A stretch of DNA of 64,000 nucleotides, taken from contig NZ_CP083455.1 of assembly GCF_020229735.1 (NCBI RefSeq), positions 1,329,001-1,393,000 of the forward strand, in the 5' to 3' direction. This DNA is from Deinococcus taeanensis. Its GTDB lineage: Bacteria > Deinococcota > Deinococci > Deinococcales > Deinococcaceae. The position numbers and the translations under genes are program-made. A model generated the notes under the pieces. That model saw only the letters and a list, made by a program, of their open reading frames with translations, searched no databases and was not told the DNA's origin. Below are positions 22,689 through 37,454 of this stretch, one piece after another (position 1 is the stretch's first letter; the number at the start of each line of letters is the position of its first letter).

Positions 22689-24725
22689 ATGAACCACGCC
22701 ATAGGCCTGCGCGCCCTGCTGATCACCGCCGCTCTGGGCCTCAATGCCCGGGCCACCCCCGTCATCTTCACCGCCACGCCCGAGGCGCGCGTCCAGACCC
22801 CATTCCAGACCCTGGTGCCGCAACCGAAGTCCGCGTCGTTCCCCGCGGGCACGCTCGCCCTGACCGGGCTGGGCGTCCGCGTGGCCGGCAATGCTCCGGA
22901 ACTGGGCTGGGCCGCCCGGGACCTGCGCGCCGAGTGGCAGTCCCGCCTGGGCGCGGCCCTGCCGGACGCCGCTGCCGGCACTCCCGCCATCGTGATCGGA
23001 ACGCTGGCCGACGCGACCCTCGCCGCTCAGGCGAAAGCGGCTGGCCTGACCCCCAGCGGCGCAGAAGGGTACGCCCTGTGGGTGGATGCGGGCGGCGCGT
23101 ACGTGGTGGGCGCCGACGCGCGGGGCGCGTACCTGGGCGCGCAGACCCTGCGCCAGCTGCTCACGCCCGCGGGGCTGCGGTACGCGCGGATCACGGACGC
23201 GCCGGCCCTGCGCCAGCGCGTGGCCATGATCTACCTCGACCAGTACAGCAAAGGGGTGAACGACGCCCTGATTCCCATGCTCGCGCAGCTGAAGTACAAC
23301 GCGGTGCTGGTCATGAGCAATTACGTGCAGTGGGACACCGCCAAAGCCGGCGGGTACGCCCACCCGGGCGGCGCGAGCAAGGCCGAGGCACGGCGGGTGG
23401 CCGACGTGGCCCGCAGCTACGGGCTGGAGGTCATTCCGCTGCTCGAGACGCTCTCGCACGCCGGGTGGATGTTCTACGGCGGCAAGAACCAGGACCTGCG
23501 GCAGGACCCCGACAGTCAGAACCCCTGGGCGTACGACACCCTGAACCCCGACACGTACTCCCGCGTGGTGCTGCCCATCCTGAAAGAAGCCGTGGACCTG
23601 TTCCAGCCCCGCACCATCCACCTGGGCCACGATGAGGTGCGCAACCGCGACCGCTTCCCCGCCCGTGAGAACGGCAAGGCCGCCGGGTTCGAGACGCTGT
23701 TTGTCAACGACGTCGTGACCCTCCACGACTACCTGAAGAGCCTGGGCGTGAACAGCATGATCTGGCACGACACGGCCTTCGCGGACGCCGTGATCGGCAC
23801 GCTGCCCGCCCGCCTTCCCAAAGACCTGCAGGTCGCGTACTGGAACTACGCGCCCGGCAACAGCTTCGGCCTGCTCGGCACCATCCAGAAGCTCGGCTTC
23901 CCGACCTTCGGCGCCAGCTGGTCCGACCCGGGCAACCCGGAAGGGCACGCGAAGGCCGCCGCGGCCACAGGCGCGCAGGGAATGATCCAGACCCGCTGGA
24001 CCGGGTACTTCGGGAACCCCAGCGTGTGGGACGGAAATGCAGACCAGGGCACGCCGTTCGTGCGGGCTGCCAGTGCCTTCTGGAATCCTGCGGCGCCCCC
24101 AGTCCAGGACGCCGAGCGGCGTTACCGCGATCTGTACCAGCCCACCCCGTACCGCGCCGAGGCAGGCGTCACCGTCAATCTCACCCCGGTTGTCACGCGC
24201 TCCCTGACAGACGAGGATGGCCACGGCTGGATCGGCAAAGGGGCCGACATTGACCTGCGCAACCTGAAGAGCGGGGTGCAGCGCCTGGGCGCGTACCTGT
24301 TCGACGTGCAGGGCGCCGTGATGCTGCGCGGCAGCCGCGCCAGCGTGAAGACCCTCCCCGAGCGGGCCACGGTGGATCTGAACCGCACAGCCCGCGCCCT
24401 GGTGTTCCTGCACGCCACCGGATGGCCCGCCGCGACCAACCGCGAGAAGATCGGCCAGTACGACATCGAGTACGCGGACGGCACGAAGATCACGCAGCCG
24501 CTCGAATACGGGCGGCACATCCGCGCCTGGACGGACACCGCGCCCACAAGCATGATCCCCGCCCCCGGCTGGAACGGCGTGACCGGCGAGGGCCTGAGCG
24601 TGGCGGTCCCAGCGCTGGAATGGGTGAACCCCAAGCCGACAGTCCCCATCCGGTCCGTCACGCTGGTCAGCGCGGGTGGAAACGCCAACCCCGCCCTGCT
24701 GGGCCTGACCGTCCTGGGCAACTGA
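22689..24725 (+). CDS. GH20 family beta-N-acetylhexosaminidase, exported
   Basis: A 678-residue secreted enzyme. A signal peptide covers residues 1-22. The GH20b N-terminal domain is at about 45-170 (LVPQPKSASFPAG, QTLRQLL) and the catalytic TIM barrel follows. The acid/base pair Asp315-Glu316 occurs in HLGHDEVRN, where most family members have H-x-G-G-D-E; here the second Gly is His. A C-terminal beta-domain of about 200 residues with PVPVs such as AYLFDVQGAVM is probably a carbohydrate-binding or F5/8-like domain. Releases terminal GlcNAc/GalNAc outside the membrane. Confidence 0.92.
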   Translation: MNHAIGLRALLITAALGLNARATPVIFTATPEARVQTPFQTLVPQPKSASFPAGTLALTGLGVRVAGNAPELGWAARDLRAEWQSRLGAALPDAAAGTPAIVIGTLADATLAAQAKAAGLTPSGAEGYALWVDAGGAYVVGADARGAYLGAQTLRQLLTPAGLRYARITDAPALRQRVAMIYLDQYSKGVNDALIPMLAQLKYNAVLVMSNYVQWDTAKAGGYAHPGGASKAEARRVADVARSYGLEVIPLLETLSHAGWMFYGGKNQDLRQDPDSQNPWAYDTLNPDTYSRVVLPILKEAVDLFQPRTIHLGHDEVRNRDRFPARENGKAAGFETLFVNDVVTLHDYLKSLGVNSMIWHDTAFADAVIGTLPARLPKDLQVAYWNYAPGNSFGLLGTIQKLGFPTFGASWSDPGNPEGHAKAAAATGAQGMIQTRWTGYFGNPSVWDGNADQGTPFVRAASAFWNPAAPPVQDAERRYRDLYQPTPYRAEAGVTVNLTPVVTRSLTDEDGHGWIGKGADIDLRNLKSGVQRLGAYLFDVQGAVMLRGSRASVKTLPERATVDLNRTARALVFLHATGWPAATNREKIGQYDIEYADGTKITQPLEYGRHIRAWTDTAPTSMIPAPGWNGVTGEGLSVAVPALEWVNPKPTVPIRSVTLVSAGGNANPALLGLTVLGN

Positions 24726-24783
24726 GCCGTCACCTGGCGTGAGGCCCAGCAGCGCCGCGCACAGCCCTGAAGTCCAACCACAG

Positions 24784-24815
24784 AACGGCCTCCTCCGGAT
24801 CCGGAGGAGGCCGTT
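24784..24815. terminator. perfect palindromic terminator, GH20 / typA
   Basis: 32-base perfect palindrome between convergent genes, with 16-base arms (24784-24799 and 24800-24815). Confidence 0.88.
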
Positions 24816-24826
24816 CGCGCTGGGGG

Positions 24827-26608
<1,782 letters not shown>

Positions 26609-26691
26609 GTGATTCTCAGCTCCCTTGTTGTCGGAGCGGTTGGCCCTCTGCGCGCGCGCCGGCGGCCTTCTGCTCTCGTAGGCACGAAAAA

Positions 26692-26716
26692 GCCCGCCAC
26701 ACGTCTTGTGGGCGGG
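26692..26716 (-). terminator. terminator of the AI-2E transporter gene
   Basis: On the minus strand CCCGCCCACA, a 5-nt loop, then TGTGGCGGGC and a CTTTTT run. It is upstream of typA and downstream of the AI-2E transporter gene, so it separates the two transcripts. Confidence 0.8.
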
Positions 26717-26751
26717 ACACCCAAACATGAAGTTTAGCAGATTGAACGGGC

Positions 26752-28041
26752 CTAAGAGTGCCGGGCGCCGCCATCGCCGGTTGGAGCGGCGTTCGCCGCG
26801 GTGGGCGCCTCCGGGTCAAGGGCCGCTTCGAGGTCCAGTTCGCCCTCCTCGAGCTGACGTTCCAGTTCCGCTTCCTGAATCTCGGCGCGGGCGCGGCGCA
26901 CGACTTCGCGGGCTTCGTCCTCGCGGTCGAGCTGTTCCTCAACCACGCCGCTGATCAGAGCCATGGCAACCGCGTCGGGAATGTCGGGCGAGTCCCGCTG
27001 GTAGAAGTGCTGGTACACCGCCTTGATGACAATGAGGAACGGAACGGTGAGGAACGCGCCGATCACGCCGAACACACCGCCGAACAGCACCACACCCACA
27101 ATGACGCTCAGCGGGTGCAGGTTTCCGGCGCCGCCCACAATGAACGGGCTGAGCGCGAAGCCGGAGATCTGCTGGAACACCAGCACGAACAGAGCGACGT
27201 ACAGGGCGCGCTGCGGGTCCTCCGCCAGTGTGAACAGCACCGGCGGAATGGTTGCCAGGATCGGGCCGACTGTGGGAATGAGCTCGGCCAGGGCGGCCAG
27301 GATGCCGAAGACCAGCCAGTTCTGCACGCCGAGCAGGTAGAAGCCCAGGGCGGTGCAGCTGCCCGTGACGAGCATGACCAGCAGCGTGGCGCGCCCCCAC
27401 GCTCCGGTCTGCTTGAGAATCTGCGCCAGGGCGTACGTGGCGTTCAGCCGGTGGCGCGGCGGCACGGCGCCCAGGATCCCGTTGACAAGGGGAACCGGGT
27501 TGCCCAGCACGTACACGACCATCACCAGGGTGATCAGGCCGGTGAACAGGCCGCCCAAAACAAGACTGAGGATGCTCGGGAGCGCGGCAGTGGCGCGGGT
27601 TCCGAGTTTGCCGAGCTGCAGTTGCAGTTGCCCGATGGCGTCGTCGGGCAGCATGGCGTCCATCTGCGGGTGGGCGCGCAGCCAGGCGGTCAGTTTCGGC
27701 TCGATGCGGCTGAGGTCAAACGTGCTGCTGCCCAGGCTGCCGAGCTGCGCCGCGATGGGTGGAAGGGCGAGGAAGCCCACGCCCACCAGTACAGCCACGA
27801 CCAGCAAAACGGTGAGGGCGCCGGCAGCGGCGCGCGGCAGCCAGCGTTCCAGCGTGCGGGCCAACGGGTTCAGCGCGGTGGCGACGATGACGGCCAGGGT
27901 AATGGCCAGCAGGCTGGGCGCGACCTTGCCGAAGAAGCTCAGCAGCAGCAGCAGGGCGATCACGGCCGCGGCGACCGGCATGAGGTTCACCACGAAAATG
28001 CTGGCGGGTGGCCGGGAAGTACGTGGGGCGTTCACGGCCAC
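26752..28041 (-). CDS. AI-2E/PerM family membrane transporter
   Basis: A 429-residue inner-membrane protein with about eight membrane segments. Family features are the two N-terminal spans (IALLLLLSFFGKVAPSLLAIT), ALNPLARTLERWLPR, ELIPTVGPILATIPPVL and IGAFLTVPFLIVIKAVYQ. The C-terminus is a long acidic coiled segment (LDREDEAREVVRRARAEIQ). The family includes AI-2 exporter TqsA and Na+/H+ antiporters, so substrate is open. GTG start at 28041 has a poor ribosome site; an ATG further up is out of frame, so the precise start is uncertain. Confidence 0.87.
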   Translation of the reverse strand: MAVNAPRTSRPPASIFVVNLMPVAAAVIALLLLLSFFGKVAPSLLAITLAVIVATALNPLARTLERWLPRAAAGALTVLLVVAVLVGVGFLALPPIAAQLGSLGSSTFDLSRIEPKLTAWLRAHPQMDAMLPDDAIGQLQLQLGKLGTRATAALPSILSLVLGGLFTGLITLVMVVYVLGNPVPLVNGILGAVPPRHRLNATYALAQILKQTGAWGRATLLVMLVTGSCTALGFYLLGVQNWLVFGILAALAELIPTVGPILATIPPVLFTLAEDPQRALYVALFVLVFQQISGFALSPFIVGGAGNLHPLSVIVGVVLFGGVFGVIGAFLTVPFLIVIKAVYQHFYQRDSPDIPDAVAMALISGVVEEQLDREDEAREVVRRARAEIQEAELERQLEEGELDLEAALDPEAPTAANAAPTGDGGARHS

Positions 28042-28181
28042 CTTGGTGCTGCGTGTGTGGAGTTCATGAGAAATTTAGTGTAGAGGGCCCCGCCCGGTCC
28101 TGGTGGTGGTCAGGGCCGCGCCCGCTTGATCGTCTCTTTACCCTCCGGAGGCCCACCAGGAGGAGCTTCCTGCCGTTGCAG

Positions 28182-28875
28182 GTGCACGGATTCCTGGACG
28201 TCCCGACAACACCGCAGGACTGGACCAGCATCCTGCCCCTGCTCAAGCTGGGGCTCGGGAGCGACGACATCGTGTTCATCACCCTGCTCGCGTTCCACCT
28301 GCCGCGTGCGCACCACGATCTGGCCCGCACCATTGAGCTGGATCTGACAGTGGTGACGCGCGTGGCGCTGCTGACTGGCATTGGGTGGCTCACGCGGAGG
28401 CCAGCATCCCTGCTCACTCCATTCAGGCTGGCGGTGATCGTCCGGGACCTGATCCTGCTGGACAAAGGGCTGTTCGTGATGGTCAAAAGTGTCCTGAAGC
28501 TGTCCCACATGGCGGCCCATTCGCTGGACACCGGAGATGGGCACCGGAGAAACGCAGGGCGAGCAGACGTCCTTGCGGGGCGTGATCATTCAGATCCCGG
28601 TGAGTGATCTGGGGTGCCGTCCGGACAGCGTCATGGTGGAGATTGGGTTCAGCGGGTACATCCCGGTGATGGCCGCAGCGGTGGTGCTGGCGACGCTGAA
28701 TCATGGTAGGGCCAGCGTGCCAATCAGCCGCTCCCCGGACGCGCATCCGCCCCAGCAGCGGCTGGCGGTCACGTTTCTGCTGTTGGTGGGCACGAGTCTG
28801 GTGTCCAGGGCCTCTGGGTCGGGTGGGAAAGCGCATCCCTGTACTTCACGATCTTGTTCCCAGGCAGAGTGATCT
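28182..28875 (+). pseudogene. decayed TerC/Alx-family membrane protein
   Basis: Three reading-frame pieces line up in order with TerC. Frame 1 (about 28182-28540) has LGLGSDDIVFITLLAFHLP, LDLTVVTRVALLTGIGWLTR and IVRDLILLDKGLFVMVKSV. A +1 frame change near 28540 leads to GVIIQIPVSDLGCRPDSVM, IPVMAAAVVLATLNHG, PISRSPDAHPPQQRLAVTF and LLLVGTSLV. Near 28803 the frame changes again to LYFTILFPGRVI. A GTG at 28182 with AGGAG upstream may be the old start. TerC proteins bind or export metals (Mn, Te stress); here it is inactivated by at least two frameshifts. Confidence 0.75.
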
Positions 28876-29027
28876 GTTCACCGTCAGGGTGTCCCGCACG
28901 GTCCGTCATCAGACGGTGGCGCACGCGCTTCGGAACGTCGGGTGGCAGCGCCGTAAAGGTGGGTTTTCTGCCACGCAGTGTCCGCAGGACCGCTGAACAA
29001 GACGCAGCCATGTCCGGTGAAGAGTTA
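28876..29027. other. uncharacterised spacer between TerC remnant and IS630
   Basis: About 150 bases. The TerC frame continues as an open but unrecognised reading frame. No gene can be supported. The last TA (29026-29027) is the IS target. Confidence 0.5.
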
Positions 29028-29059
29028 TTGATCCCTGCGTAAATGTGTAGCATCTGAGT

Positions 29060-29557
29060 GTGACCGTACCTCCCTGGCGACCCAGCCGCCTCACCCGCAA
29101 CCAACTGGAAGAACGACGTCTCGCCGCTCAACCTGCACTGAACGACCCCCGTCGCACGACCCGCGACCTGGCGCACCAGTTCGGCGTCGCTGAAGTCACG
29201 ATCCGGGCCTGGCGAGCCCGGCTCAGATGGAACGGCGAGGACGCGCTGCGCGCGTCCCGCGCCACCGGCCGCCCCGAGAAGCTCACGGGCGCACAGCAGG
29301 ACGAGATCGGTCTGATCCTGGATGGTGACGCCCGATTACACGGCTTCGAGACCAGCGGGTGGACCACGCCAAAAATCCGGCATGTGATCGGTGTGACGTA
29401 TGGCATCTGGCTTGATGGCGCGCACCTGTCGCGAAAACTGAAACGCTGGGGGTTCTCGTATCAGCGGCCCGCGGTGCGGGCCGTAGAGCGCAATGAAGAC
29501 GACATTGCCAGCTGGGTGCGCGTCCACCGGGACGCGCTGGGAAAAAAAAGTCCGTGA
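29060..29557 (+). CDS. IS630 transposase, N-terminal part (orfA)
   Basis: 165 residues holding the DNA-binding part: a helix-turn-helix (TRDLAHQFGVAEVTIRAWRAR) and the second winged-helix region with GWTTPKIRHVIGVTYGIWL and LSRKLKRWGFSYQRP, typical of IS630. The frame ends shortly after an A8 run (29542-29549). Full transposase needs continuation in the next frame (orfB). GTG or ATG start uncertain; the GTG at 29060 lies 32 nt inside the left end. Confidence 0.85.
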   Translation: MTVPPWRPSRLTRNQLEERRLAAQPALNDPRRTTRDLAHQFGVAEVTIRAWRARLRWNGEDALRASRATGRPEKLTGAQQDEIGLILDGDARLHGFETSGWTTPKIRHVIGVTYGIWLDGAHLSRKLKRWGFSYQRPAVRAVERNEDDIASWVRVHRDALGKKSP

Positions 29558-30089
29558 AGGTGCCACACTCGTGTTCCTGGACGAGAGTGGCTTCAGCCTG
29601 AAAACAACGAAGGTCCGCACGTGGGGGCGCTGCGGCCAGACTCCCATCATCCCGACCAAACTCCGCTGGGAACACCTGTCCGTGATCGGTGCCATCACCA
29701 CAGGTGGACAGTTTCTGCACCACACGCACCGCGGCGCGGTGTGCTCAGTGCAGGTCGTGGATTTCCTTGCGCATGTCTTGCGCCACGTGGCTGGCGAAGT
29801 CATCGTGGTGCTGGATCGAGCCATGATCCACCGGTCAAAAGCCGTTCAGGCGTTCGTGCAGGAGCACGAACGCCTGTCGTTGGTCTACCTGCCGCCGTAT
29901 GCGCCGGAACTGAACCCGATTGAATTGATCTGGGCGGATCTCAAGCGGAATGTGGTGGGGAACTTCTACGCGCTATCGGTGGCAGCGTTGAAAATGCGCT
30001 TGACGGTCGGATGGCAGCGAATCCGGCGCAGAGGGTTACCACTGGCCTTCATCCGGGGTGCGCCCTTCACCGTATCGTTATCGATTTAA
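29493..30089 (+). CDS. IS630 transposase, catalytic part (orfB)
   Basis: Carries the DDE catalytic triad: first Asp in VFLDESGFSL, second in VIVVLDRAMIHRS, Glu in LNPIELIWADLKR. It overlaps orfA by 65 bases and lies in the +1 frame, so fusion needs +1 frameshifting or transcriptional slippage (loss of one A or gain of two) at the A8 run (29542-29549). The ATG at 29493 is within orfA and probably not used on its own. If no slippage occurs the element is inactive. Confidence 0.85.
   Translation: MKTTLPAGCASTGTRWEKKVREGATLVFLDESGFSLKTTKVRTWGRCGQTPIIPTKLRWEHLSVIGAITTGGQFLHHTHRGAVCSVQVVDFLAHVLRHVAGEVIVVLDRAMIHRSKAVQAFVQEHERLSLVYLPPYAPELNPIELIWADLKRNVVGNFYALSVAALKMRLTVGWQRIRRRGLPLAFIRGAPFTVSLSI
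29542..29549 (+). promoter_or_regulatory. A8 slippery run at the orfA/orfB junction
   Basis: Eight consecutive A after GGG within a GC-rich gene, at the only place where the domains of the transposase change frame. A candidate transcriptional-slippage site. Confidence 0.6.
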
Positions 30090-30139
30090 GCAAGAATCAG
30101 TATGTCCGGCACCTACGCTCACGGCAGGACCCCGCCTGC

Positions 30140-30145
30140 TATCCT
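30140..30145 (+). promoter_or_regulatory. candidate -10 box of the mutase gene
   Basis: TATCCT 40 bp beyond the right end of the IS and 53 nt before the ATG. The -35 region would be in the flank just outside the IS, so the insertion may have changed the upstream region. Confidence 0.4.
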
Positions 30146-30198
30146 GAAGGTACCTAACGAGCGTTTGTTTCGACCTCTCCCCGCCCCGGAGGTTTTTC

Positions 30199-31845
<1,647 letters not shown>

Positions 31846-31979
31846 AACCCCTGGCGCACCCCCGGGCCCAGGCTCTGACCCGACGTGGTGCCTGGGTTCC
31901 GCGTCTCTTGCGGCGCAGATGAGGAAGCGCTGTCGCAGGCATGAATGCCGTCCAGGCCCCCCTCAGGCTAGGGTGACGC

Positions 31980-32192
31980 ATGACCCCCATCACCCCCACC
32001 ATGTCGCTGCAAGCCATCCTGGACCGCCTGGGTGCCCAGGGCACCACCGACCGGGAAGCGCTGATCATGCGCGAGGTTCTGAATGACCACATGGGCGGCG
32101 CGACCCTGGAGGACATTCCCGACGAGGAATGGCTGCGTCTGATGGGCCTGATGGAACAGCGCAAACTGCAAGGCGACCCCAACATGCTCTGA
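31980..32192 (+). CDS. small acidic protein of unknown function (70 aa)
   Basis: A 70-residue helical protein ([20 protein letters not shown], then [22 protein letters not shown]). No family recognised. A -10 box TAGGGT (31969-31974) ends 5 nt before the ATG, giving a leaderless mRNA. Good codon use supports a real gene. Confidence 0.75.
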   Translation: MTPITPTMSLQAILDRLGAQGTTDREALIMREVLNDHMGGATLEDIPDEEWLRLMGLMEQRKLQGDPNML

Positions 32193-32238
32193 GCGCCGCC
32201 CCGTCCGCGCCCGGCCGCTGCTCTATGCTGAGCGCACC

Positions 32239-33231
32239 TTGAGCACTGACGCCCAGTCCCGCCCGGCCGGCCGGCCGTCTCTCACAGTGGTCCTCAATCC
32301 CCAGGCCGGGGGCGGCCAGGCCCTCCGGTCCTGGCCCCGGCTTCGGGATGAACTTGACCGCCGCGGCCTGCGCTACACCCTCATTCAGGAGAGCAGCGCT
32401 GCGGCTGCCGCCAGCCGGGTCCAGAGTCTGGCCCCGGGCGTAGCGGTGATGGCGGTCGGCGGCGACGGAACCATCGGGGCGCTCCTGCCCGCACTGGTGA
32501 ACAGCGACCGGCAGCTGGCCATCATGCCGCTGGGCACCGGGAACGACTTCGCCGGCCTGCTGGGCCTGAAACCCGGCGCGTTCGGTGAGGCGCTGGACCG
32601 GCTGGCCTTCACGCCCCGCAGTGTGGACGCCCTGCGCGTGCGCTGCAGGGCGCCGGATGGGCAGCAGACCGAGCGGTGGCTGCTGAACGGCCTCGGCATG
32701 GGGTTCGACGCGGACGTCACCGCGAACATGCCGCGCGTTCCGCGGGCCGTGCGGGGGTTCGCCCGGTACGCCTGGGCGGCGGTGATCACCCTGCGGGAAC
32801 TGAAGCTGTCGAACGTGACCGTCCAGGCGGACGGGCAGGTGGTGTACGCCGGGCCGAGCGCCATTGTGGCGGTCATGAACGGCACCCGGTACGGCGGAGG
32901 TTTCCGGATCAGTCCGGCGTCTGACGTGCGGGACGGCCGCGTGAACGTCGTGGTCGGCGGGCCGATGAACCGCCTTCAGCTCGCGGACCTGATGGGGCGC
33001 GTTCTGCGGGGCGCGCACCTGGGTCACCCGCTGGTGCACACCGCGGCCGCCCAGGAGGTGACGGTGACGTGGCACCGGCCGGTGCGGGTGCATCTGGACG
33101 GCGACCTGAGTGGCGCCGTGACCGGCATGGACGTGCAGACCGTGCCGGGTGCCGTGCGGCTGCTGAACGCCTGGCGCCCAGAAGAAGGCCACCCGGGAGC
33201 TTCGTCCGCTTCCCGGGTGGCCTTCTTCTGA
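32239..33231 (+). CDS. diacylglycerol/lipid kinase-family protein
   Basis: A 330-residue cytoplasmic lipid kinase of the DgkB/YegS type. Motifs: LNPQAGGG near residue 18, [13 protein letters not shown] (the nucleotide-binding loop), [14 protein letters not shown], and [20 protein letters not shown] start at 32239 is used because the motif LNPQAGGG lies close to it and no ATG is available; a -10 TATGCT (32224-32229) ends 9 nt upstream. The last 16 codons are also the arms and loop of the terminator hairpin. Confidence 0.88.
   Translation: MSTDAQSRPAGRPSLTVVLNPQAGGGQALRSWPRLRDELDRRGLRYTLIQESSAAAAASRVQSLAPGVAVMAVGGDGTIGALLPALVNSDRQLAIMPLGTGNDFAGLLGLKPGAFGEALDRLAFTPRSVDALRVRCRAPDGQQTERWLLNGLGMGFDADVTANMPRVPRAVRGFARYAWAAVITLRELKLSNVTVQADGQVVYAGPSAIVAVMNGTRYGGGFRISPASDVRDGRVNVVVGGPMNRLQLADLMGRVLRGAHLGHPLVHTAAAQEVTVTWHRPVRVHLDGDLSGAVTGMDVQTVPGAVRLLNAWRPEEGHPGASSASRVAFF
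33181..33228. terminator. terminator hairpin inside the 3' end of the lipid kinase gene
   Basis: 18-bp perfect inverted repeat (33181-33198 and 33211-33228, 12-nt loop), ending just before the TGA (33229-33231). The convergent TRAP permease stop is at 33234-33236, leaving 2 nt between the two genes, so this hairpin serves both directions. Confidence 0.9.
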
Positions 33232-33233
33232 CG

Positions 33234-35390
<2,157 letters not shown>

Positions 35391-35416
35391 GGGGTCCTCA
35401 TGGGGTGAAAGGCGAA

Positions 35417-35448
35417 CGGGCCAGCCGAACAGGAGCTCGACTGGCCCG
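35417..35448 (-). terminator. hairpin between TAXI binding-protein gene and TRAP permease gene
   Basis: Stem CGGGCCAG / CTGGCCCG (35417-35424, 35441-35448) with a 16-nt loop, followed on the minus strand by TTCGCCTTTC. A partial terminator or mRNA-stabilising stem that would lower permease output relative to the binding protein. Confidence 0.6.
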
Positions 35449-35459
35449 GCAGGTGGCCG

Positions 35460-36428
<969 letters not shown>

Positions 36429-36587
36429 GACTCCTCCGGGAGACGGTCAGGGCGGCGCCCTGACCAGAACGTGACAGGTGCGGCGATGGTACCACAGGGC
36501 AATTTATTCGCATTGGGCGTTGTTTCCCACTGTCTGGCCCTGCCCGCCGGGTGGGCGGCACCGGCCGTGGGCGCTACAGTGCGTGGC

Positions 36588-37391
36588 ATGACGCACAGCA
36601 CGCCCCCGACTGCCCAGACTCCGCTCGATCCGTCCGGCGCGAAGGCGCGGCCCGCCGGGCCGCCCATGATCGAGGCTGTGGGCGTGGAGAAGCACTTCGG
36701 CACGTTTCATGCACTCAGGGGCGTGAACCTCACGGTGCAGTCCGGCGAGGTCGTCGTGATTATCGGCCCGAGCGGGAGTGGGAAAAGTACCTTCATCCGC
36801 ACGCTGAACGCGCTCGACCCGCATGACGGCGGCCGGATCACCGTGGATCAGATCCCCCTGGACGGTCAGGGGAACCTGGACGCGATCCGGCGGGAGGTGG
36901 GGATGGTGTTCCAGTCGTTCAATCTGTTTCCGCACCTGACGGTGCTGGACAACATCACGCTCGCGCCCATGCGGGTGCGCCGCCAGAGCAAGGCCGACGC
37001 CGAGGCGCGCGGCCTGGAGCTGCTGCGCCGGGTCGGCATCGAGGAGCAGGCCCACAAGTACCCCGCCCAGCTCTCCGGCGGCCAACAGCAGCGCGTCGCC
37101 ATCGCCCGCGCGCTCGCCATGGACCCCAAGGTCATGCTGTTCGACGAGCCCACCTCCGCCCTGGACCCCGAGATGATCAAGGAGGTTCTGGACGTCATGA
37201 AGGAACTTGCCCGCAGCGGCATGACCATGCTCGTCGTCACGCACGAGATGGGCTTCGCGCGGGAGGTCGCCGACCGCATCCTGTTCTTCGATCAGGGCAC
37301 GATCGTCGAGGACACCACCCCGGAAGCCTTCTACCAGAACCCCCAGCATGACCGCGCCAAGGCCTTTCTCAGCAAGATCCTCGGCCACTGA
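36588..37391 (+). CDS. polar amino acid ABC transporter ATPase, orphan
   Basis: A 267-residue ATPase of the GlnQ/HisP family. An N-terminal tail of about 26 residues precedes [12 protein letters not shown]; then Walker [10 protein letters not shown]-loop [12 protein letters not shown], signature LSGGQQQR, Walker [13 protein letters not shown], and the switch His in VVTHEMGF. No permease or binding-protein gene is adjacent; upstream is the divergent TAXI gene. -10 box TACAGT (36575-36580) ends 7 nt before the ATG: leaderless. Confidence 0.95.
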   Translation: MTHSTPPTAQTPLDPSGAKARPAGPPMIEAVGVEKHFGTFHALRGVNLTVQSGEVVVIIGPSGSGKSTFIRTLNALDPHDGGRITVDQIPLDGQGNLDAIRREVGMVFQSFNLFPHLTVLDNITLAPMRVRRQSKADAEARGLELLRRVGIEEQAHKYPAQLSGGQQQRVAIARALAMDPKVMLFDEPTSALDPEMIKEVLDVMKELARSGMTMLVVTHEMGFAREVADRILFFDQGTIVEDTTPEAFYQNPQHDRAKAFLSKILGH

Positions 37392-37454
37392 GGCCAGGGC
37401 CTGCGGCTCAGGGGAGGGTTCACGCTCTCCCCTTCTCTTGTGCTCCGGGCGGCT

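Larger units (their letters stand above)
29028..30100 (+). mobile_element. IS630-family insertion sequence
   Basis: About 1,073 bp flanked by TA on both sides (29026-29027 and 30101-30102), as expected for IS630 elements. Imperfect terminal inverted repeats match at 15 of 21 positions: left TGATCCCTGCGTAAATGTGT (29029-29048), right end read inward TGATTCTTGCTTAAATCGAT. It carries a transposase split into two frames. It lies between the TerC remnant and the mutase gene. Confidence 0.85.

Noticed and set aside
29010..30109. 8-bp repeat ATGTCCGG on both sides of the IS as a target duplication
   Set aside because: The left copy is separated from the IS end by 10 nt and IS630 duplicates only TA. 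Probably coincidence.
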